Shown piece by piece: positions 42,201 to 55,800 of a DNA stretch of 64,000 nt. The notes under the pieces were generated by a model, which saw only the letters and a list, made by a program, of their open reading frames with translations, did not search any database and was not told the DNA's origin. Within the stretch, counting starts at the first letter, position 1. Each line of letters opens with the position of its first letter. Where the stretch lies: positions 1,024,217-1,088,216 of the forward strand of contig ML996690.1 of NCBI GenBank assembly GCA_010356995.1, in the 5' to 3' direction. The stretch is from Trichodelitschia bisporula (lineage: Eukaryota > Ascomycota > Dothideomycetes > Phaeotrichales > Phaeotrichaceae). Both the position numbers and the translations under genes were made by a program.

Positions 42201-42853
42201 TCCGGCCCTGAAGACCGCAGTATCGTATATGCCAATCTGTTGAAATATTATCTTCAGGATGTCGATGCAGTTGGAGCGGAACGAGTCCATGCCGTGATCG
42301 TATGCGCTAACTGGCTATTTCAACGGAGTCTGGTATTCCGACTTCCATACCACCTGTGATTAGGAATCACGGTGGGTTTATGCACTGGTCCAAGTCTTCT
42401 GGGCCAGCAACTGTGACTTCTGGAACGCCGCGTGGGCGCTTCATACCAGATACAAACCTAGCTTCTGATTGTCTTCGACATGGCCGCGGACGCGGGGGCG
42501 AAGGCTATGAGGGATACCCACCACACAACTTAGCCAGGAAGTAACTTTTACCTTGCGCTAGACTTGATCAAGAATTTGAAAGAAGCGCAAGCTGGAGGGA
42601 GTGGTGGTATTTGGTTGTACTCAGGAGTCTGCGCGCGTGGATATAACACTGTCGTATGGGCCAGGTTCTTGCAGTTCGACATGCACGCCTAAAGGGTTCA
42701 CGCCCGAGAGCTTTTGACGGGAAAAATCATTCGAATGCCTTCCTATCCCATGGCAGCGCCGCCTCATGAACAGGAACTAACCCGCGGAGCAGGCCTGGAA
42801 TCAGGCCACCAGCATCCATCCTAACAAACACCATTACACCAGCTCCAGTTGTA
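39232..42853. other. 3.6-kb gene-poor stretch with weak coding fragments
   Basis: No complete gene is supported. Fragments that look somewhat protein-like are: minus 39929-40192 (ending QFSPSQPFRQRNGNPGR); plus 40612-40779, a 55-codon ATG frame ending DLSGLSASLKSPMV; minus frame closing at 41226 (ending FEDSSVIDPTAILELYL); and plus 41976-42197, an ATG frame containing SDSNSLYVYLNCKG. None has a recognised domain, and start and splice signals do not tie them together. This could be decayed gene remains or small lineage-specific genes. A short direct repeat is present at 39394-39417 and 39719-39736. Confidence 0.4.
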
Positions 42854-43149
42854 TTATTGACTCTTGCCGGCCTCTATTTCACGGTAAGCGTTTCGAAATC
42901 GTCGCGTACGGTGGTACTCACGTTGCTGGGTCAGAAGGAGGCCGTAGCGCTTCTTAAGAGTAACGCGGTGCCTATATCAAGATGATCAGTTGTTAATCCA
43001 CTGCACAGGTCCCAGAAACCGTACCTAGAGTACTTGTCATCCGGCGAGAATCGTGCTGGATGCGCCGACTTGGTGATCTCGCCATCCACAACTTTCTTCA
43101 GGGTGTAAACACGCTGGCCGTTGCTGTCGAGTGTGTACATGAGATGCAT
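42854..43149 (-). CDS. NOP10: H/ACA ribonucleoprotein subunit Nop10
   Basis: Three exons: 43149-43025, 42971-42922 and 42873-42854, giving exactly 64 aa, the usual length. Introns are 53 and 48 nt. The sequence [19 protein letters not shown], then [20 protein letters not shown], then [16 protein letters not shown] is diagnostic. Nop10 is one of the four core proteins of H/ACA snoRNPs, which guide pseudouridylation of rRNA and process 18S rRNA in the nucleolus. The last coding exon is only 20 nt. The gene is divergent from LCL2, with 292 bp between the start codons. Confidence 0.96.
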
Positions 43150-43441
43150 CTATGCTTGGATTAGATATCTTAATATTACTTGAACATAGAACACTAACCT
43201 TGAATTCAGATTATGAGTGTCGCGGTCGTGGTACGTAGCGAGGCTTTGGGGTTGTCGCTCCGTGATGATTGTTCTCCGCCTGAAAGAAACTTGCTACGTA
43301 GCAGTGAACCAATCGGAGAGGATAATTTCTCCGCATTCCGGGAAAATGCTTTTCCGTGCCCTTGCCGCATGGCATGGATGACATCAAAGAAAGGTACAGC
43401 TGTTCACTTCTGTCCGGTGCCCCCCTCATCCGTCAACCAAG
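43150..43441. promoter_or_regulatory. Shared NOP10/LCL2 divergent promoter
   Basis: Only 292 bp separate the two start codons, so the two promoters must overlap. Short frames in this interval are not conserved-looking. No specific factor site is claimed. Confidence 0.6.
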
Positions 43442-43855
43442 ATGAAGTCGTCATTGAATGTTCTTCTGGCCCTGTTAGGTCTCTTTGTGACATCGTCTCT
43501 CCAGTTTGAGTTTTTCGAGCAAATGTTTGGTGGCCAGCGGCAACAATCGCAGCAGCGGCAGAATGTTGCCAGTGATTCTTCGTGGTATCGGCAGAACTAC
43601 GAAGCTGGTATGCGTCGCACCCTTTTCAGATGATATTTCTTTGTGCTCATCGGCTATTTAGCACATTGCTCGAACTACCTCTGTCCTGGCACCCTATCGT
43701 GTGTGCACTTTCCACATCATTGCCCCTGCGCATTCCCGGACAATGAGGAGAAGGCGGAACTAGGTGACGGTATAGCGATATGTGCGAGCAAGGGAGGCTA
43801 CAAAGCCGGTGAGACTTTGAGGAAGATCGAACTAGCGAGGAAGGGGCTATTGTGA
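43442..43855 (+). CDS. LCL2: Long chronological lifespan protein 2 (Lcl2)
   Basis: Two exons: 43442-43607 and 43662-43855, with a 54-nt intron, giving 119 aa. A signal peptide (about residues 1-21, [17 protein letters not shown]) is followed by the family marks [10 protein letters not shown], a Gln-rich run, and [44 protein letters not shown] and the C-terminal [12 protein letters not shown]-type end. Lcl2 is a small Cys-rich secretory-pathway protein of ascomycetes. Yeast mutants are affected in chronological lifespan and it is probably linked to ER protein degradation. The assignment rests on near-complete motif agreement. Confidence 0.93.
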
Positions 43856-44067
43856 TTGGATAGGATGAGGCATCTCACTTGTTGCTAGCGCGCACTGATT
43901 CAATCGGATTGTTCGGTCCACGAATACGGTCCTATCCAGAACTCCTGTCGTGATCCATCGCTCCGACAAGAATGTGTATATTGCTGCTCTAAGACAGCGG
44001 CCACTAATTGTATCGGCGTCCTTAACGTCCGAATCTGTAAACTTGCACCAGGTACCACAATTGATAT

Positions 44068-45313
44068 CTATTCATCCCACTTCTTCGCTTCCAGGCCGTC
44101 GGGGGGCGATGTCTCGGTCTTCTTCCTCTTGACTTCATCCCAGTTGGTACTGAGAACTGTCCCATTGCTCTCCACGTAACTCTTCATCATCGCCCTCCGC
44201 GTGTCAGGATCCGCGCTTTTGTAAAGGTGTTTGAAGAATGCATTGGCAGGATCCCCCTCATCAAGATCGTCGTATTCCGAAGCCTCATTTCCGGCTTCCT
44301 TTGGCTTGCTAGTGAGGTCAGAGGCAACTCTATCCCAGTCCTTCGGTCCATGGCGTGAGGAAGTTGGGTATGATGGAGCTTTGGCGATGTTTGGAGTCCG
44401 GGCTTGTGTCTCAGGCGCTTCCTCCGAAGTCGCGGCGGAGGGCGGAGCCTCACCTTCTATCCCCTCAAGACACTTCCACTGCTTACCAAGAACTTTCTTC
44501 TTCAGAACAAGCTCGACCTTGGTGGGGGTAACTTGAAACGTTGACGATGCGGCATCGATAGGAGCCCAGAGCGGGTCCAGGGAAAACTCGTAAGTGGTTG
44601 CGGCGGCAGTGGGGAATGAAACTGTAACCTGTACCGTTATCAGCAATCGCAAAGCGAGACTTCACCAGACGTACCGATAGCTCCTGGATTTCGACCACTG
44701 CTTGATCCTTGGGAACACCCTTAGCCAGCAGACTGACGAAAACACTCTCTCGGCTCTGGTACCAGTCCTTTTTGATCTTGCTTGCTGGTGTTCGCCCAGG
44801 TTCGGAGACTTTGGGCGTTGGTTTGGAGACAGACTTGGAGGTATCACTCGCCGTGGTGCTCGGTTGCTGCTGATTTGAGGGCTCGATCCCGGGGTTCTCA
44901 GTGGCCCTCGTAACCAGACGCTCATCGCCGCCAGGCAAGCTGTTGAACTTTGTCATGATTTTGATCTCCCAGATCGGCACAGATTTGCCGTTCGGGTCGA
45001 ACTTCTTTGCGAGCTCCAAGACAAAGCGGGCGTCTGCGTAGCGTTCCGTAAGATAGAGTATGATGGCTCGGCGAAGCTGAGTTTGATGGATAAGCTCCCG
45101 TTTCGCCCTCTTGTAGGCCAGTGTAACGGCGATTTCCGCATCGTTGAGCGCCGCCTCGTAATTTGGTGGCGACAACCGTTGGTATGCGGTAGACCGCTTC
45201 AAGAAGTAGTCGACTGCGGTGGGTAGTGTACGCAGCGCAGCTGTGTACTCGGTAATGGCGTCATCGTATTTGCCAGCTTCAAGCGCAGCTGCCCCTCGCT
45301 TTGCAGCTTCCAT
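44068..45313 (-). CDS. SGT1: Co-chaperone Sgt1
   Basis: Two exons: 45313-44675 and 44628-44068, with a 46-nt intron, giving 399 aa. The ATG at 45313 is the first in frame (the frame continues to a TTG). Domains in order are an N-terminal TPR region (AAKRGAAALEAGKYDDAITE, then YFLKRSTAYQRL), a variable linker, a CS domain beginning WYQSRESVFVSLLAKGVPKD and running across the splice into PTKVELVLKKKVLGKQW, and the SGS domain (KDWDRVASDL...DPANAFFKHLYKSADPDTR... ending in the conserved KKWDE type). Sgt1 works with Hsp90 and Skp1 in kinetochore assembly and SCF ubiquitin-ligase activation. The gene is convergent with LCL2. Confidence 0.95.
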
Positions 45314-46868
45314 GATGAGCCGCAAAAACGGTAGTGGTATGATGTGTGGGAGCTGACTGATGGTGGGCGCGGGGGAGGGTTAAAGTTGGGATTCAAAGGA
45401 GCTTATGGAGGAGGGGAATGTGGCGCTTCGATGCTTGCAGCCGCACGGTCGCACTTCCAGCCTGGGTCCGTGCACTGTCTCGATCATTTAGATATTTGCT
45501 ACTTCCATGTGAAAGTCCACGCTAAACTTGAACGCATTCATAAACACATGTTAGATTGCTGTTAGACCACACCTTGTGATACTCAAAGGATTCGGCAGCC
45601 GGGCAACGTCGGATAAATATTTTTACTTGATCCTTCGTGCTCGGTTTCCGCTGTTCTGAGTTGCTACGTCTCGACATCCTTCCTTGTCTCATGGAATTAT
45701 GAAAAACGACTCTCGTATGGGCTCCTTTGTGGAGCTCTGTAATGACGTTGTCAAAAGGGGACGGATTGATTGATGCGCTAATCCGCACGCGCTGCATCGC
45801 ATCACATACCGTAGAACGTAGCATATTTGAGGGAATGCGGCCAGCACCTATTCTTGTTCTACATAGACTTCTTAGAAGCAATGGTTGGTCTGAATCATGT
45901 ACTGCAAAGAGTTAGATACCGGATTTACATAGATAGTGGGTGAAGTGATCTATGCTTCCCATCGCTGCTTACATCTCGAAGTGTGAGATATTACATAGAA
46001 AAGTAAGGGTTGAACAAGGCACTTCGGTACAAGGACATCCGACTATCCCCACGTAATTCTCCTAACACTTCATGGGCCGACCATGTAATCAAACCGATTC
46101 AGAGTATGATTTTTGAAGTTTTCACGATGAGAAACTTTGGTACATTGATGGGATACCTAGGCGTGTTGCTGTGATGAAGAAAGGCTATGATACTGTACGA
46201 GCCATCTGAATTCCAGCTGGTCGCATTCAAGATGTGAACTAAAAGGTCAGGAATACTAAATTGTGGAGGTCAAGAATCATCTGCAAACAGCAAACTTAAC
46301 CTTATAAACCCTTCTCCTGAGAGCATGAAGGGGATAAGCCTGAACTTCCCCAGATCTCCACCTTCACGTCCCAAGGGCAACCCGATAAAGTCGTGGCTGC
46401 CCCGCGTTAGTGACTTTGCGGATAGGGGCAGCTACGAGATTTTGAATGGCCCTTAGCCTGCGGTGTTGACGTTCATGGTGGCCAAGTGCCAAGAGAAAAT
46501 GACGCTAGCATAAGGCTGACCGAAGTTTTGCCGGTATGGGGTTGCCGCTCCCCCCCCCCAGCTTGATCGCGCAGAGACGCGAACTTTCTGCTCTGATGCG
46601 CCCCGACCTTTCAGTTGCCTCTCTTTCCATCAACCAACCACATAGTGTCCATCGAAGCTGTCAAGGAAGCTCGGAGGCAGCCATCTTCGAATTCGCTTTG
46701 GTTCACGAAACCAGCCCCGAAAGCACTGCCGATACGCACAACCCAGTTTGGCTGCATACCTTCTGTCGCCATCGCGATCCAATGCTTTCCAACAATCCAT
46801 AATCCTACTGAGCAGTTGCCGTCTGGAGTTTTACCCAGAACCGGTACTGCGGAGCATACCGCACTGCC
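45314..46868. other. Divergent intergenic region, SGT1 / TRA1
   Basis: This long interval carries both promoters. A minus-strand frame at 45522-45881 contains a plausible GTATGT donor and TTACAG acceptor, but splicing them brings an early stop, so no gene is called. A run of nine or more C lies near 46549-46559. No transposon or RNA gene is seen. Confidence 0.5.
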
Positions 46869-49800
46869 ATGATGGCGGAATCACCGAATCTCGAAGTCTA
46901 TCTCCAGAGACTAGAAGATCCGCAGCTTGGTACGAGTCTATCTCTGCCTTTGCTCATTGGGCATCCATCTAACTCGCCTCTTAGATCTCAAGTCAAAATT
47001 CACAACTGCTATAGAGCTTCGCGACACTGTGGACTCGTGGTGTCAAGGGAACTACTATCCTATCTTTCTGCAGAAGTTCATCCCGGTGCTGATGAAGCTT
47101 CTCGATGGACAGCCGGTTTTCATCAGCACCTCTCCCGAGCAGGTAGGCGCATGTCTGCAGTGCGACTTTTGGGCCACGGCTAATGTGTCAAACTCTAGCG
47201 CCTTCGTGCCTGTGCCCTTGAGATCCTGCACAGGTTGCCAATGACCCCCACGGAAGCCTTGGAGCCGTATGCCCCGCAAATCGTGGACAAACTCATGAGC
47301 TTGGTCAAAGTTGAGAACGAGGACAACGATATCATCATTGTCAAGACCATCATGGACTTTCTGAGACATCAACCGAAGGTCGTTGAGGACCGCGTTCAGC
47401 CTTTCTTAAATCTCATTCAAGAGATGTTCCAAACTATGGAACAGACGGTCAAGGACACATTCGACAGCCCTGCACCGAATCCCCCTGCAATCGCGTCCAC
47501 ACCGGGCCAGCAGTACTCTCAGTCGCCACGGCCCGCGTCGCCAAACTCTTCTGTTACAGCGGATTTGGGAGGCGACCAACAGCAGGCTCGCCAACTGTCC
47601 AAGGGCATGCATTCTTTCAAAGTGCTTTCAGAGTGCCCCATCATCGTCGTATCCATCTTCCAGTCGTATCGCTTGCTTGTGGGAAAGAACGTCAAATCCT
47701 TCATCCCGTTGATCAAGAATGTCTTGTGCCTACAAGCCAAGCCACAGGAAAGAGCGCACGAGGAAGCAAAATCCCGGGGAGACATATTTACCGGTGTGAG
47801 CAAAGATATCAAGAATCGGGCAGCGTTTGGAGATTTCATCCTCATGCAGGTTAAGACGATGAGTTTTCTCGCATACCTTCTCCGGGTATACTCTCAGCAG
47901 CTGACGGACTTCCTTCCGACCCTGCCGGAAATCGTCATTCGGATGCTCAAAGACTGCCCGCGGGAGCGGTCTGGAGCTCGGAAGGAGTTGCTGGTGGCCA
48001 TACGCCACATCATCAACTTCAATTTCCGCAAGATATTTCTCATGAAGATTGACGAGCTGCTGGATGAGCGGACGCTCATTGGAGATGGCCTGACCGTCTA
48101 TGAGACTATGCGACCTCTGGCGTACAGCATGCTGGCTGACCTGATTCACCATCTTCGCGAATCTTTAACGCGGGAGCAGATCCATCGTACCATCGAAGTT
48201 TACACGAAAAACTTGCACGACGACTTCCCGGGTACGAGTTTTCAGACCATGAGTGCAAAGTTGCTTCTAAACCTGGCTGAGTGCATTGCAAAGCTGGATA
48301 AGCAGGATTCCCGTCACTTTCTCGTCATGATCCTCAACGCCATCGGGGACAAGTTCGCGGCGATGAACTGGCAATTTGAAGATGCAGTCAAGCTGTCGAA
48401 GCATGCTTCGGCGCCGAGCAACGATGTGTCGGCGGAAAACTACCTCGCGGATAAGGATCATCCACCGGACTGGGACGAGATTGACATTTTCTATGCGACC
48501 CCTATCAAAACTTCTAATCCCCGAGAGCGAGGCTCGGATCCGGTTGCAGACAACAAGTTCCTGTTTATGAATCTTCTTCACGGACTGAAGCCCTTGTTCT
48601 ACCAGCTGCGGAGCACGAATCCACCGAAGCTGAAAGATGAATCCGATGGTTCCTTCCCAGCTAACTGGGGCGAGCTGTCCTTTGGCTACAACGCCGAAGA
48701 GCTTCACGTCCTGATCAAACTGTTCCGCCACGGATGTCGAGTCTTTCGATATTATGGCTTGGACAAGCCCCAGACGGACACTCAGAACCTCACTACTAGC
48801 GAGCTTCTAGCAGCGCAGCACATGATGAACGGCGGCAAGGACGAGAAGGAGTTGCTGGAAACATTTGCAACCGTCTTTCACCACATCGATCCCGCCACTT
48901 TCCATGAGGTGTTTCAGTCGGAAATCCCGCATCTCTATGATATGTGTTTTGAGCACTCCCCGCTCCTTCACATTGCGCAGTTCCTCCTGGCAAGTGAAGC
49001 AACGTCGCCAGCCTTCTGCGGCATGCTTCTCCAATTTCTTATGGGCAAGATCGAAGAAGTAGGCTCCGCGGACGTCAAAAAGGCTTCGATTCTTCTCCGG
49101 CTCTTCAAACTTTCGTTCATGGCCGTAACATTGTTCGCCCCGCAAAATGAGCGAGTGCTGCTCCCTCATGTAACGAAAATCGTCACCAAGGCGATGCAAC
49201 TTTCCACAACCGCAGATGATCCCATGAACTACTTCCTGCTACTACGGTCCTTGTTTCGCAGCATTGGGGGTGGGAGATTTGAACTCCTCTACAAGGAGCT
49301 TCTTCCTTTGTTGGAAATGCTGCTAGAAGTTCTAAACAACCTGCTTGAAGCCGCCCGGAAGCCACAGGAGCGAGACTTATTTGTGGAGCTCATTCTCACG
49401 GTTCCTGCGCGCCTAAGCAACCTCCTACCGCACCTCAGCTACCTCATGCGCCCGCTGGTGGTGGCTTTGGGGGCAGGTTCAGACCTTGTCGGCCAAGGGC
49501 TGCGCACCCTTGAGCTTTGCGTGGACAACCTGACGGCCGACTATATCGACCCGATCATGGCCCCAGTCATCGACCAGCTGATGACTGGGCTGTGGGATCA
49601 CCTCAAGCCCACACCATACCCCCATTTCCACGCGCATACCACAATGCGCATCCTTGGAAAGCTTGGTGGCCGGAACAGAAAGTTTTTGAACGGTCTCCCT
49701 CCGCTTAATCCCAAGCCGTACACGGATGATGAAGCCAGCTTCGGCATCAAGCTGATAGGTACTTCGCGGGACCGACCTTTCCCGGTGGCCACGGGCGTCG

Positions 49801-52800
49801 ATTGTGCAGTTAGCAAGCTCATGGAAGTGCCGAAGCTTGCCGCAGCTAAACCATCGGATGGGTTCTACAAGCAAGAAGCTTTCCGCTTTATCGAGGCGCA
49901 GGTGAAGCTTCACATTGGCTTGGACAGCCTTCCCGAGGACTTCGCGCAGCTCGTTCGGTTGCAGGCAACGGATTTGGCCTCTCATAAGCATGACATTGGT
50001 GAAGATTTGTTGGCTCAAGCGGAGCGCGAAAAGTCGTCCGTGAAGCGCGATACCCAGCAAGAGACGCTCAAGACGCTTCTAAAGGCGTGCCATTTTGCGA
50101 CATCCATCCCCGAGCTGAAGCCGAAGGCCACGGCCTTGCTGCAGAACGTATGCCGCCATTTCACAGTCTTGGAGGTCGGCCGCGCCCTTGCACAGTTGAA
50201 ACACCTGCGGAAACCCTTTGATGTCAAGTCTGGCGAAGGCCCACTTTTCATTGATAGCCGAGTTATAGCAGATGCTATCTCAGAGTCCCTTGCATCGGAC
50301 AATGCCACTGAGAGAGAGGCAGCCGAGGCATCCATTGTTGCCATCCGTGACGCTGCTGCTGTCATCTTCGGCTCCCAAGCCAGTGTCGACCGGTTTCCTT
50401 TCTTTATTCACCTGTACAAGACCTTCGCTCACAACTGCTACCAGGAGCAGTGGTACCTTAAAGCGGGTGGGACACTTGGGATCAAGATCGTCACTACGAA
50501 GCTCGCGCTGAGTGACACCTGGATGGTGGAGCGTCATTATGATCTTGTGCGGGCACTCGTTTACGTTCTCAAAGACATGCCGCTTGACATAACATCTCGG
50601 ACTCGACAACAGGCTCAAGACATTCTCGAAATATTGATTCGTCGTTGCACCAAGGCCTTTTCGAAGGAAGATCTGAAGAATCCGCAAACCCGACTGCAGC
50701 ATCTTTGCAAGTTCATGGTGCTCGAACTTGCGCACATGAACAAGTATGTCCGGGAAGCCGCTCAGAAGGTCTTTGCCATCATCGCCGAAGTGCTCGGCGT
50801 TGAGGTGCAAGAAGTCCTTTTCCCGGTCAAAGACATGCTCCTGACTCCAATCTTCAATAAGCCCTTGCGGGCCCTTCCATTCGGGATCCAAATCGGCTAT
50901 ATCGATGCCATCAATTTCTGCTTGAAGATGCCGAACAACCTTGTCCCCTTTGAGGAGCCCCTCACTCGTTTACTCATGGAGTCCCTGGCCCTCGCAGATG
51001 CAGAGGACGAAACACTAAGCGGCAAACCCACAGAGCATCGAAATGCCGAGTCGATTGTGAACCTGCGCGTTGGGTGCATCAGACTTCTCTCCACGGCTCA
51101 AAACTGCCCCGAGTTCCACAGCGCCTCCCCGAACCAGAGTCGACAGCGGATCATCGCCGTGTTCTTTAGATCACTATATTCCAAGTCACCAGATGTCGTT
51201 GAAGCAGCTTATGCTGGCCTCAAGGGCGTACTGGCCAACCAACAAAAGCTGCCCAAGGATCTCCTTCAGAGTGGCCTCCGTCCTATCCTCATGAACCTGC
51301 AGGACCACCGGAAGCTCACTGTGGAAGGTCTAGAAGGATTGGCGAGGCTATTGAAGTTGCTCACGAACTACTTCAAGGTTGAGATCGGTGCCAGACTGCT
51401 GGACCACATGAAACACATTGCGGATCCTCTCCTCCTTCAGCAAGTCTCCTTCACGCTTGTTGAACAGAGTAAACCGATGCGCGTCATCGCCGCCACTCTG
51501 AACATCTTCCACTTGCTCCCCCCAGCGGCGCACTCTTTTCTCAGCACACTGGTCCAGAAGGTCATCGAGATTGAAACGGGTCTTCGACGCACATACTTCA
51601 GTCCATTCAGGGAACCGCTTATCAAGTACCTGAACCAATATCCCAAGGAGGCCTGGGAGTACTTCCAACCGAAGATGCGCGACCATGCCTACGGCCGATT
51701 TTTTGCCCAGATTCTCGCAGATCCCGAGGCCGGGCCTCTGCGTAGCGCTGTCGCGAGTGATGTCCCCAAGTTTCTGGCTTCGTTTAACATTGAAGCCGAT
51801 GCGAGAGAGAAGTCACGCGCAGCGATTAACGCTATCCATGTCGCTTGTTCAATCTGCCAACATCAGCCGACGAGGAACTGGCTTGTTTTGCACGAGAACC
51901 TGCGAAAGGAGTTATTTGATCTCGCCAAAAGCGTTGAGACACAGCTGCGCAGCGGTACTCTGGATCCAATTTTGCGCCTTGCAGCGGAACAGGCCGGGGA
52001 TCAGGCCATCCAGATGCTCACAGTCTTTCTCGAGCAAGACCTCCAGAACTTTGACTTCTTTTTCGAAGTTGTCGAGGCTGTCACGGCTAAGAGTCTCAAA
52101 GCCTCTCCGACCCTTACGCAGTTCATCTACCGGTGCATGATATCCAGCGACTCCATTGATTACTGGAGGAGCCTAGTCATCAAATGTATCGACTACTACG
52201 CCTCCCGAGCCACCCCCCAGAAGGCCAAGACATACCTTTTTCACTTTGTTGTGAATCCTATCCTTGCTATGGACGTCCAGCGGAACTGGGCGAACCTCTT
52301 TGGTCCCGTTAAAGGAACGAAGCTGGTTGACAAAGCTATGATAGATGTGGTCCTGAACAAGTTATGGAAGCCGTTGTCAGTGGCCGATATTTCCGAAGAG
52401 ACCGGGCAGCTCGGAGTTGATCACGCCCGCATGGAACTACTCCAACTGACTGCACTCTTGCTCAAGTACCATGCAAATCTTGTCCAGGATACGCGGAAGG
52501 AGATCATCAAGTTTAGCTGGAACTGGATACGGCTGGAAGATGTCATCAACAAGTATGCTGCGTACGTTGTCATCGCTTACTTCATCGCGCACTATGACAC
52601 ACCAGCAAAAATTGCGATATCAGTCTATCAGACCCTCCTCAAAGCTCATCAGAACGAAGGTCGGGCTCTTGTATCCCAGTCGCTGGAGCTGATGGCGGAT
52701 GTACTCAAGAAGCGGATTGGTGGACTTGACCAGCAGCGCCTGCCGCTGTGGGCGCGACTCCCAAAACGCATTCTTGCCGAAGATTCCCAGAACCTACAGC

Positions 52801-55800
52801 AACTCATGTGTATCTTCAACTTTTTCGTCCGGCATCCTGACCTGTTCTACGAGGCTCGGGAGCACCTCGCACCTGCCATTATACCTTCGCTGCAGAAGGT
52901 TGCTGCGCTGCCAATGCTTTCAAACGACAGCAAGAAGATGGCAATTAACCTTATCGATTTGATTTGGAAGTGGGAAAAGAGGGCACATGAAGAGTTCATA
53001 GCCTCCCCTTCGAACTCGCCATCGAGTATGAAGCGAAAAGCTGATGGAACACCTGTTCAAGCAGTTGCCGCTACGAAACCACACACGTTCGTGGCCAGCT
53101 CAGCTTTGCGTTGGGTCCTTATCAAGTACCTGGTTCAGTTCATTGCCTCTTTGACGGAACGTTTTCCAGTGCCCTCCAAGGGCGCCCGCGAGCCACAGGG
53201 CCTTTCGCGCGCCTTGCCACCGCAACCTACAGAGACTTGCCACAGGGCTGTTCGCCTTCTCTGCAACCTGCTGCAGCCCGCTTACTGGAGCGACCTGGAC
53301 GTCCTTCCGGTTTTTCCCAAAGTTATTGAGCAAGTTTTGATGTCGGACGCAGCTGCAGATGAGAAGTACGAGACCTGGCTGACTAGAATGGTCAACACTC
53401 TTCAAATTCTCAAAGTCTTTGTAAATGTTAAGCCGAATAGCTGGGTCATGGCTCAACTTCCCCGCCTTCAGACAATTCTGGAGAAGTCCATGCGGCTGGA
53501 CAATAGCCAGATTCAGGATTGTCTCCATGGCTCAGAGCCTAACAGCGATATGGTTACTCTCTTCAAGCGTCTACTGGACGCTCTTCCTGAGCGTGCCACT
53601 GGTGAGGATGAGGCCATGGAGGATGACCCGGCAGCGGAATTCCTGGGGTTCTGCAGCAGTATAGCCACCGAGGCTTTATCGAGCGGGAATCTCATATCGG
53701 CAATCAATTTGCTATGGTCCGTCAGCAACCGTAGAGCTACGGAAATCGACCAGCACGTTCCGGGGCTGATCAAGGCCTTCAACGGTAAGCTCGCTAAAGA
53801 CCATCTCTCACTTGCAGCTTCTACCCAGCAAACGCCAGTGCCATATAGGGCCCAGCCCGGCGACACGAGTGCGCGGCCTGGAGAAGCCCCACCTCCAGCT
53901 CAACCGGATACGTACGATCCTGAGATTCAGACGGCCCTGATTCTGAAGGTGATCGATGTCCTGGCGGCACGCATCGACATCCTGGGTGACCAACGGCGAC
54001 CCTTTCTCTCGGCCCTTGCGACTCTCGTTGAACGCTCCCAGAGCAAGGAAGTCTGCATGAAAATACTCGATCTCGCAGAGTTCTGGATTTTCAATAGCGA
54101 GGGCATTCCTACACTGAAAGAGAAGGTCGCTGTTCTCACCAAGATGTACTCCTTCGAGAGCCGGTCAGACCCTTCCTTGCTTACCAAGTTTCTCAAACTC
54201 GTTTTGAAGGTCTATGAAGACCAGAAAGTCACGAGAACTGAGTTGACCGTTCGCTTGGAGCATGCTTTTCTCCTGGGCACTAGAGCTCAAGATGTTGAGA
54301 TGCGCAACCAGTTTCTTACTCTTCTCGACAAGCACATAAGCCGATCACCATGTGCCCGCTTAGACTACCTTTTGTGCGAACATGATTGGGCTCCCCTTGG
54401 CGATACGTTCTGGCTGTCGCAAGTCATCCAACTACTGATCGGCTCCATCGACATGAACACCTCCATACAGCTGCACCCCGAAGACTTCCGAACCATCCCG
54501 GCTCCCATGCTGCTCAACACCTACAGCAAGGATTCCCGCGTGGCCGATGTCATCATTGATGATCGCCTGGAGACCTTCATGGACGAGCACAAGGACTTTT
54601 GCAAGCAACTCACGGATGTTAGGCTCAAGGATATCATGGAACCGCTTGCACAGCTTCAGCATACGGACCGCACTCTCGCGCAACAGATATGGGTTTCACT
54701 CTTCCCCATATTCTGGGCAGCCCTTCCAAAGGATGAACGGAGCGACTTTGAGCAGAGCTTTACTGCTTTGCTAACCAAGGATTTCCATTCTCGTCAGATC
54801 GATCAGCGGCCAAACTGCGTCCAGGCGCTCCTTGAAGGGGCTGTACGCGCTAGCCCGCGGATGAAAATCCCGCCTCACGTCATGAAATTTCTGGCCAAGA
54901 CGTACAACGCCTGGTATGTTGCTTGCTACTACCTGGAAGAGGCTGCTATCCAACCGCTTCTCGACACTCCAACTGCCATGGAGAGCTCAAGTGATGCTCT
55001 CATTGAGCTGTACGCCACCCTAGATGAATATGACCTTTTCTACGGCACATGGCGGAGACGCTGCAACTACGTGGAGACCAATGCAGCGCTCTCCTACGAG
55101 CAGATCGGCATGTGGGATAAGGCCCAGCAGTTGTATGAGACAGCTCAAATCAAGGCGAGAACCGGAGTTTTGCCTTTCTCACAGGGCGAGTACATGCTCT
55201 GGGAGGATCACTGGGTCGTCTGTGCCCAGAAACTCCAGCAATGGGAAATTCTGCAGGACTTTGCGAAGCACGAAAATTTCAACGACCTCTACCTGGAGTC
55301 CACCTGGCGAAACTTTGACGCTTGGCAGAATGCGGAGACACGGGAGCAGCTTGATTCAATGATCAAGTCGGTGTCAGACGCCCCAACTCCTCGGCGACTA
55401 TTCTTTCAGGCCTTCATGTCTCTTCTTAAGGTTCATTCCAAAACCGAGACGCCTCAAGACTTCAGCAAGATCTGCGACGAAGCGATTCAGAATACGATCC
55501 GCAAGTGGAATCAGATGCCGAAACGCATCACCAACGCTCATGTACCTCTGCTTCAATCTTTCCAGCACCTTGTTGAGCTATACGACGCCCTCACCATCTC
55601 GACGAGCTTACACAGCACTAATCAAGGCAATCTCGACCAAAAGTCTCAGGATCTCAAGATGCATCTAGGGACGTGGCGAGACCGCTTGCCGAACTTTTGG
55701 GATGACATCAATGCATGGCAAGATCTCGTTACCTGGCGGCAGCACATCTTCAACCTGATCAACAGCGTGTACCTCAACCTCATCCCGCCGAACCAGCCGA

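Noticed and set aside
45522-45881. 119-codon minus-strand frame with plausible splice sites
   Set aside because: It starts at TTG; using the GTATGT donor and TTACAG acceptor shifts into an early stop. No domain is recognised.
53785-53817. Apparent intron (GTAAGC...CTTGCAG) inside TRA1
   Set aside because: It is only 33 nt, a multiple of three, and its translation (GKLAKDHLSLA) continues the Tra1 helical pattern. It is taken as exon.
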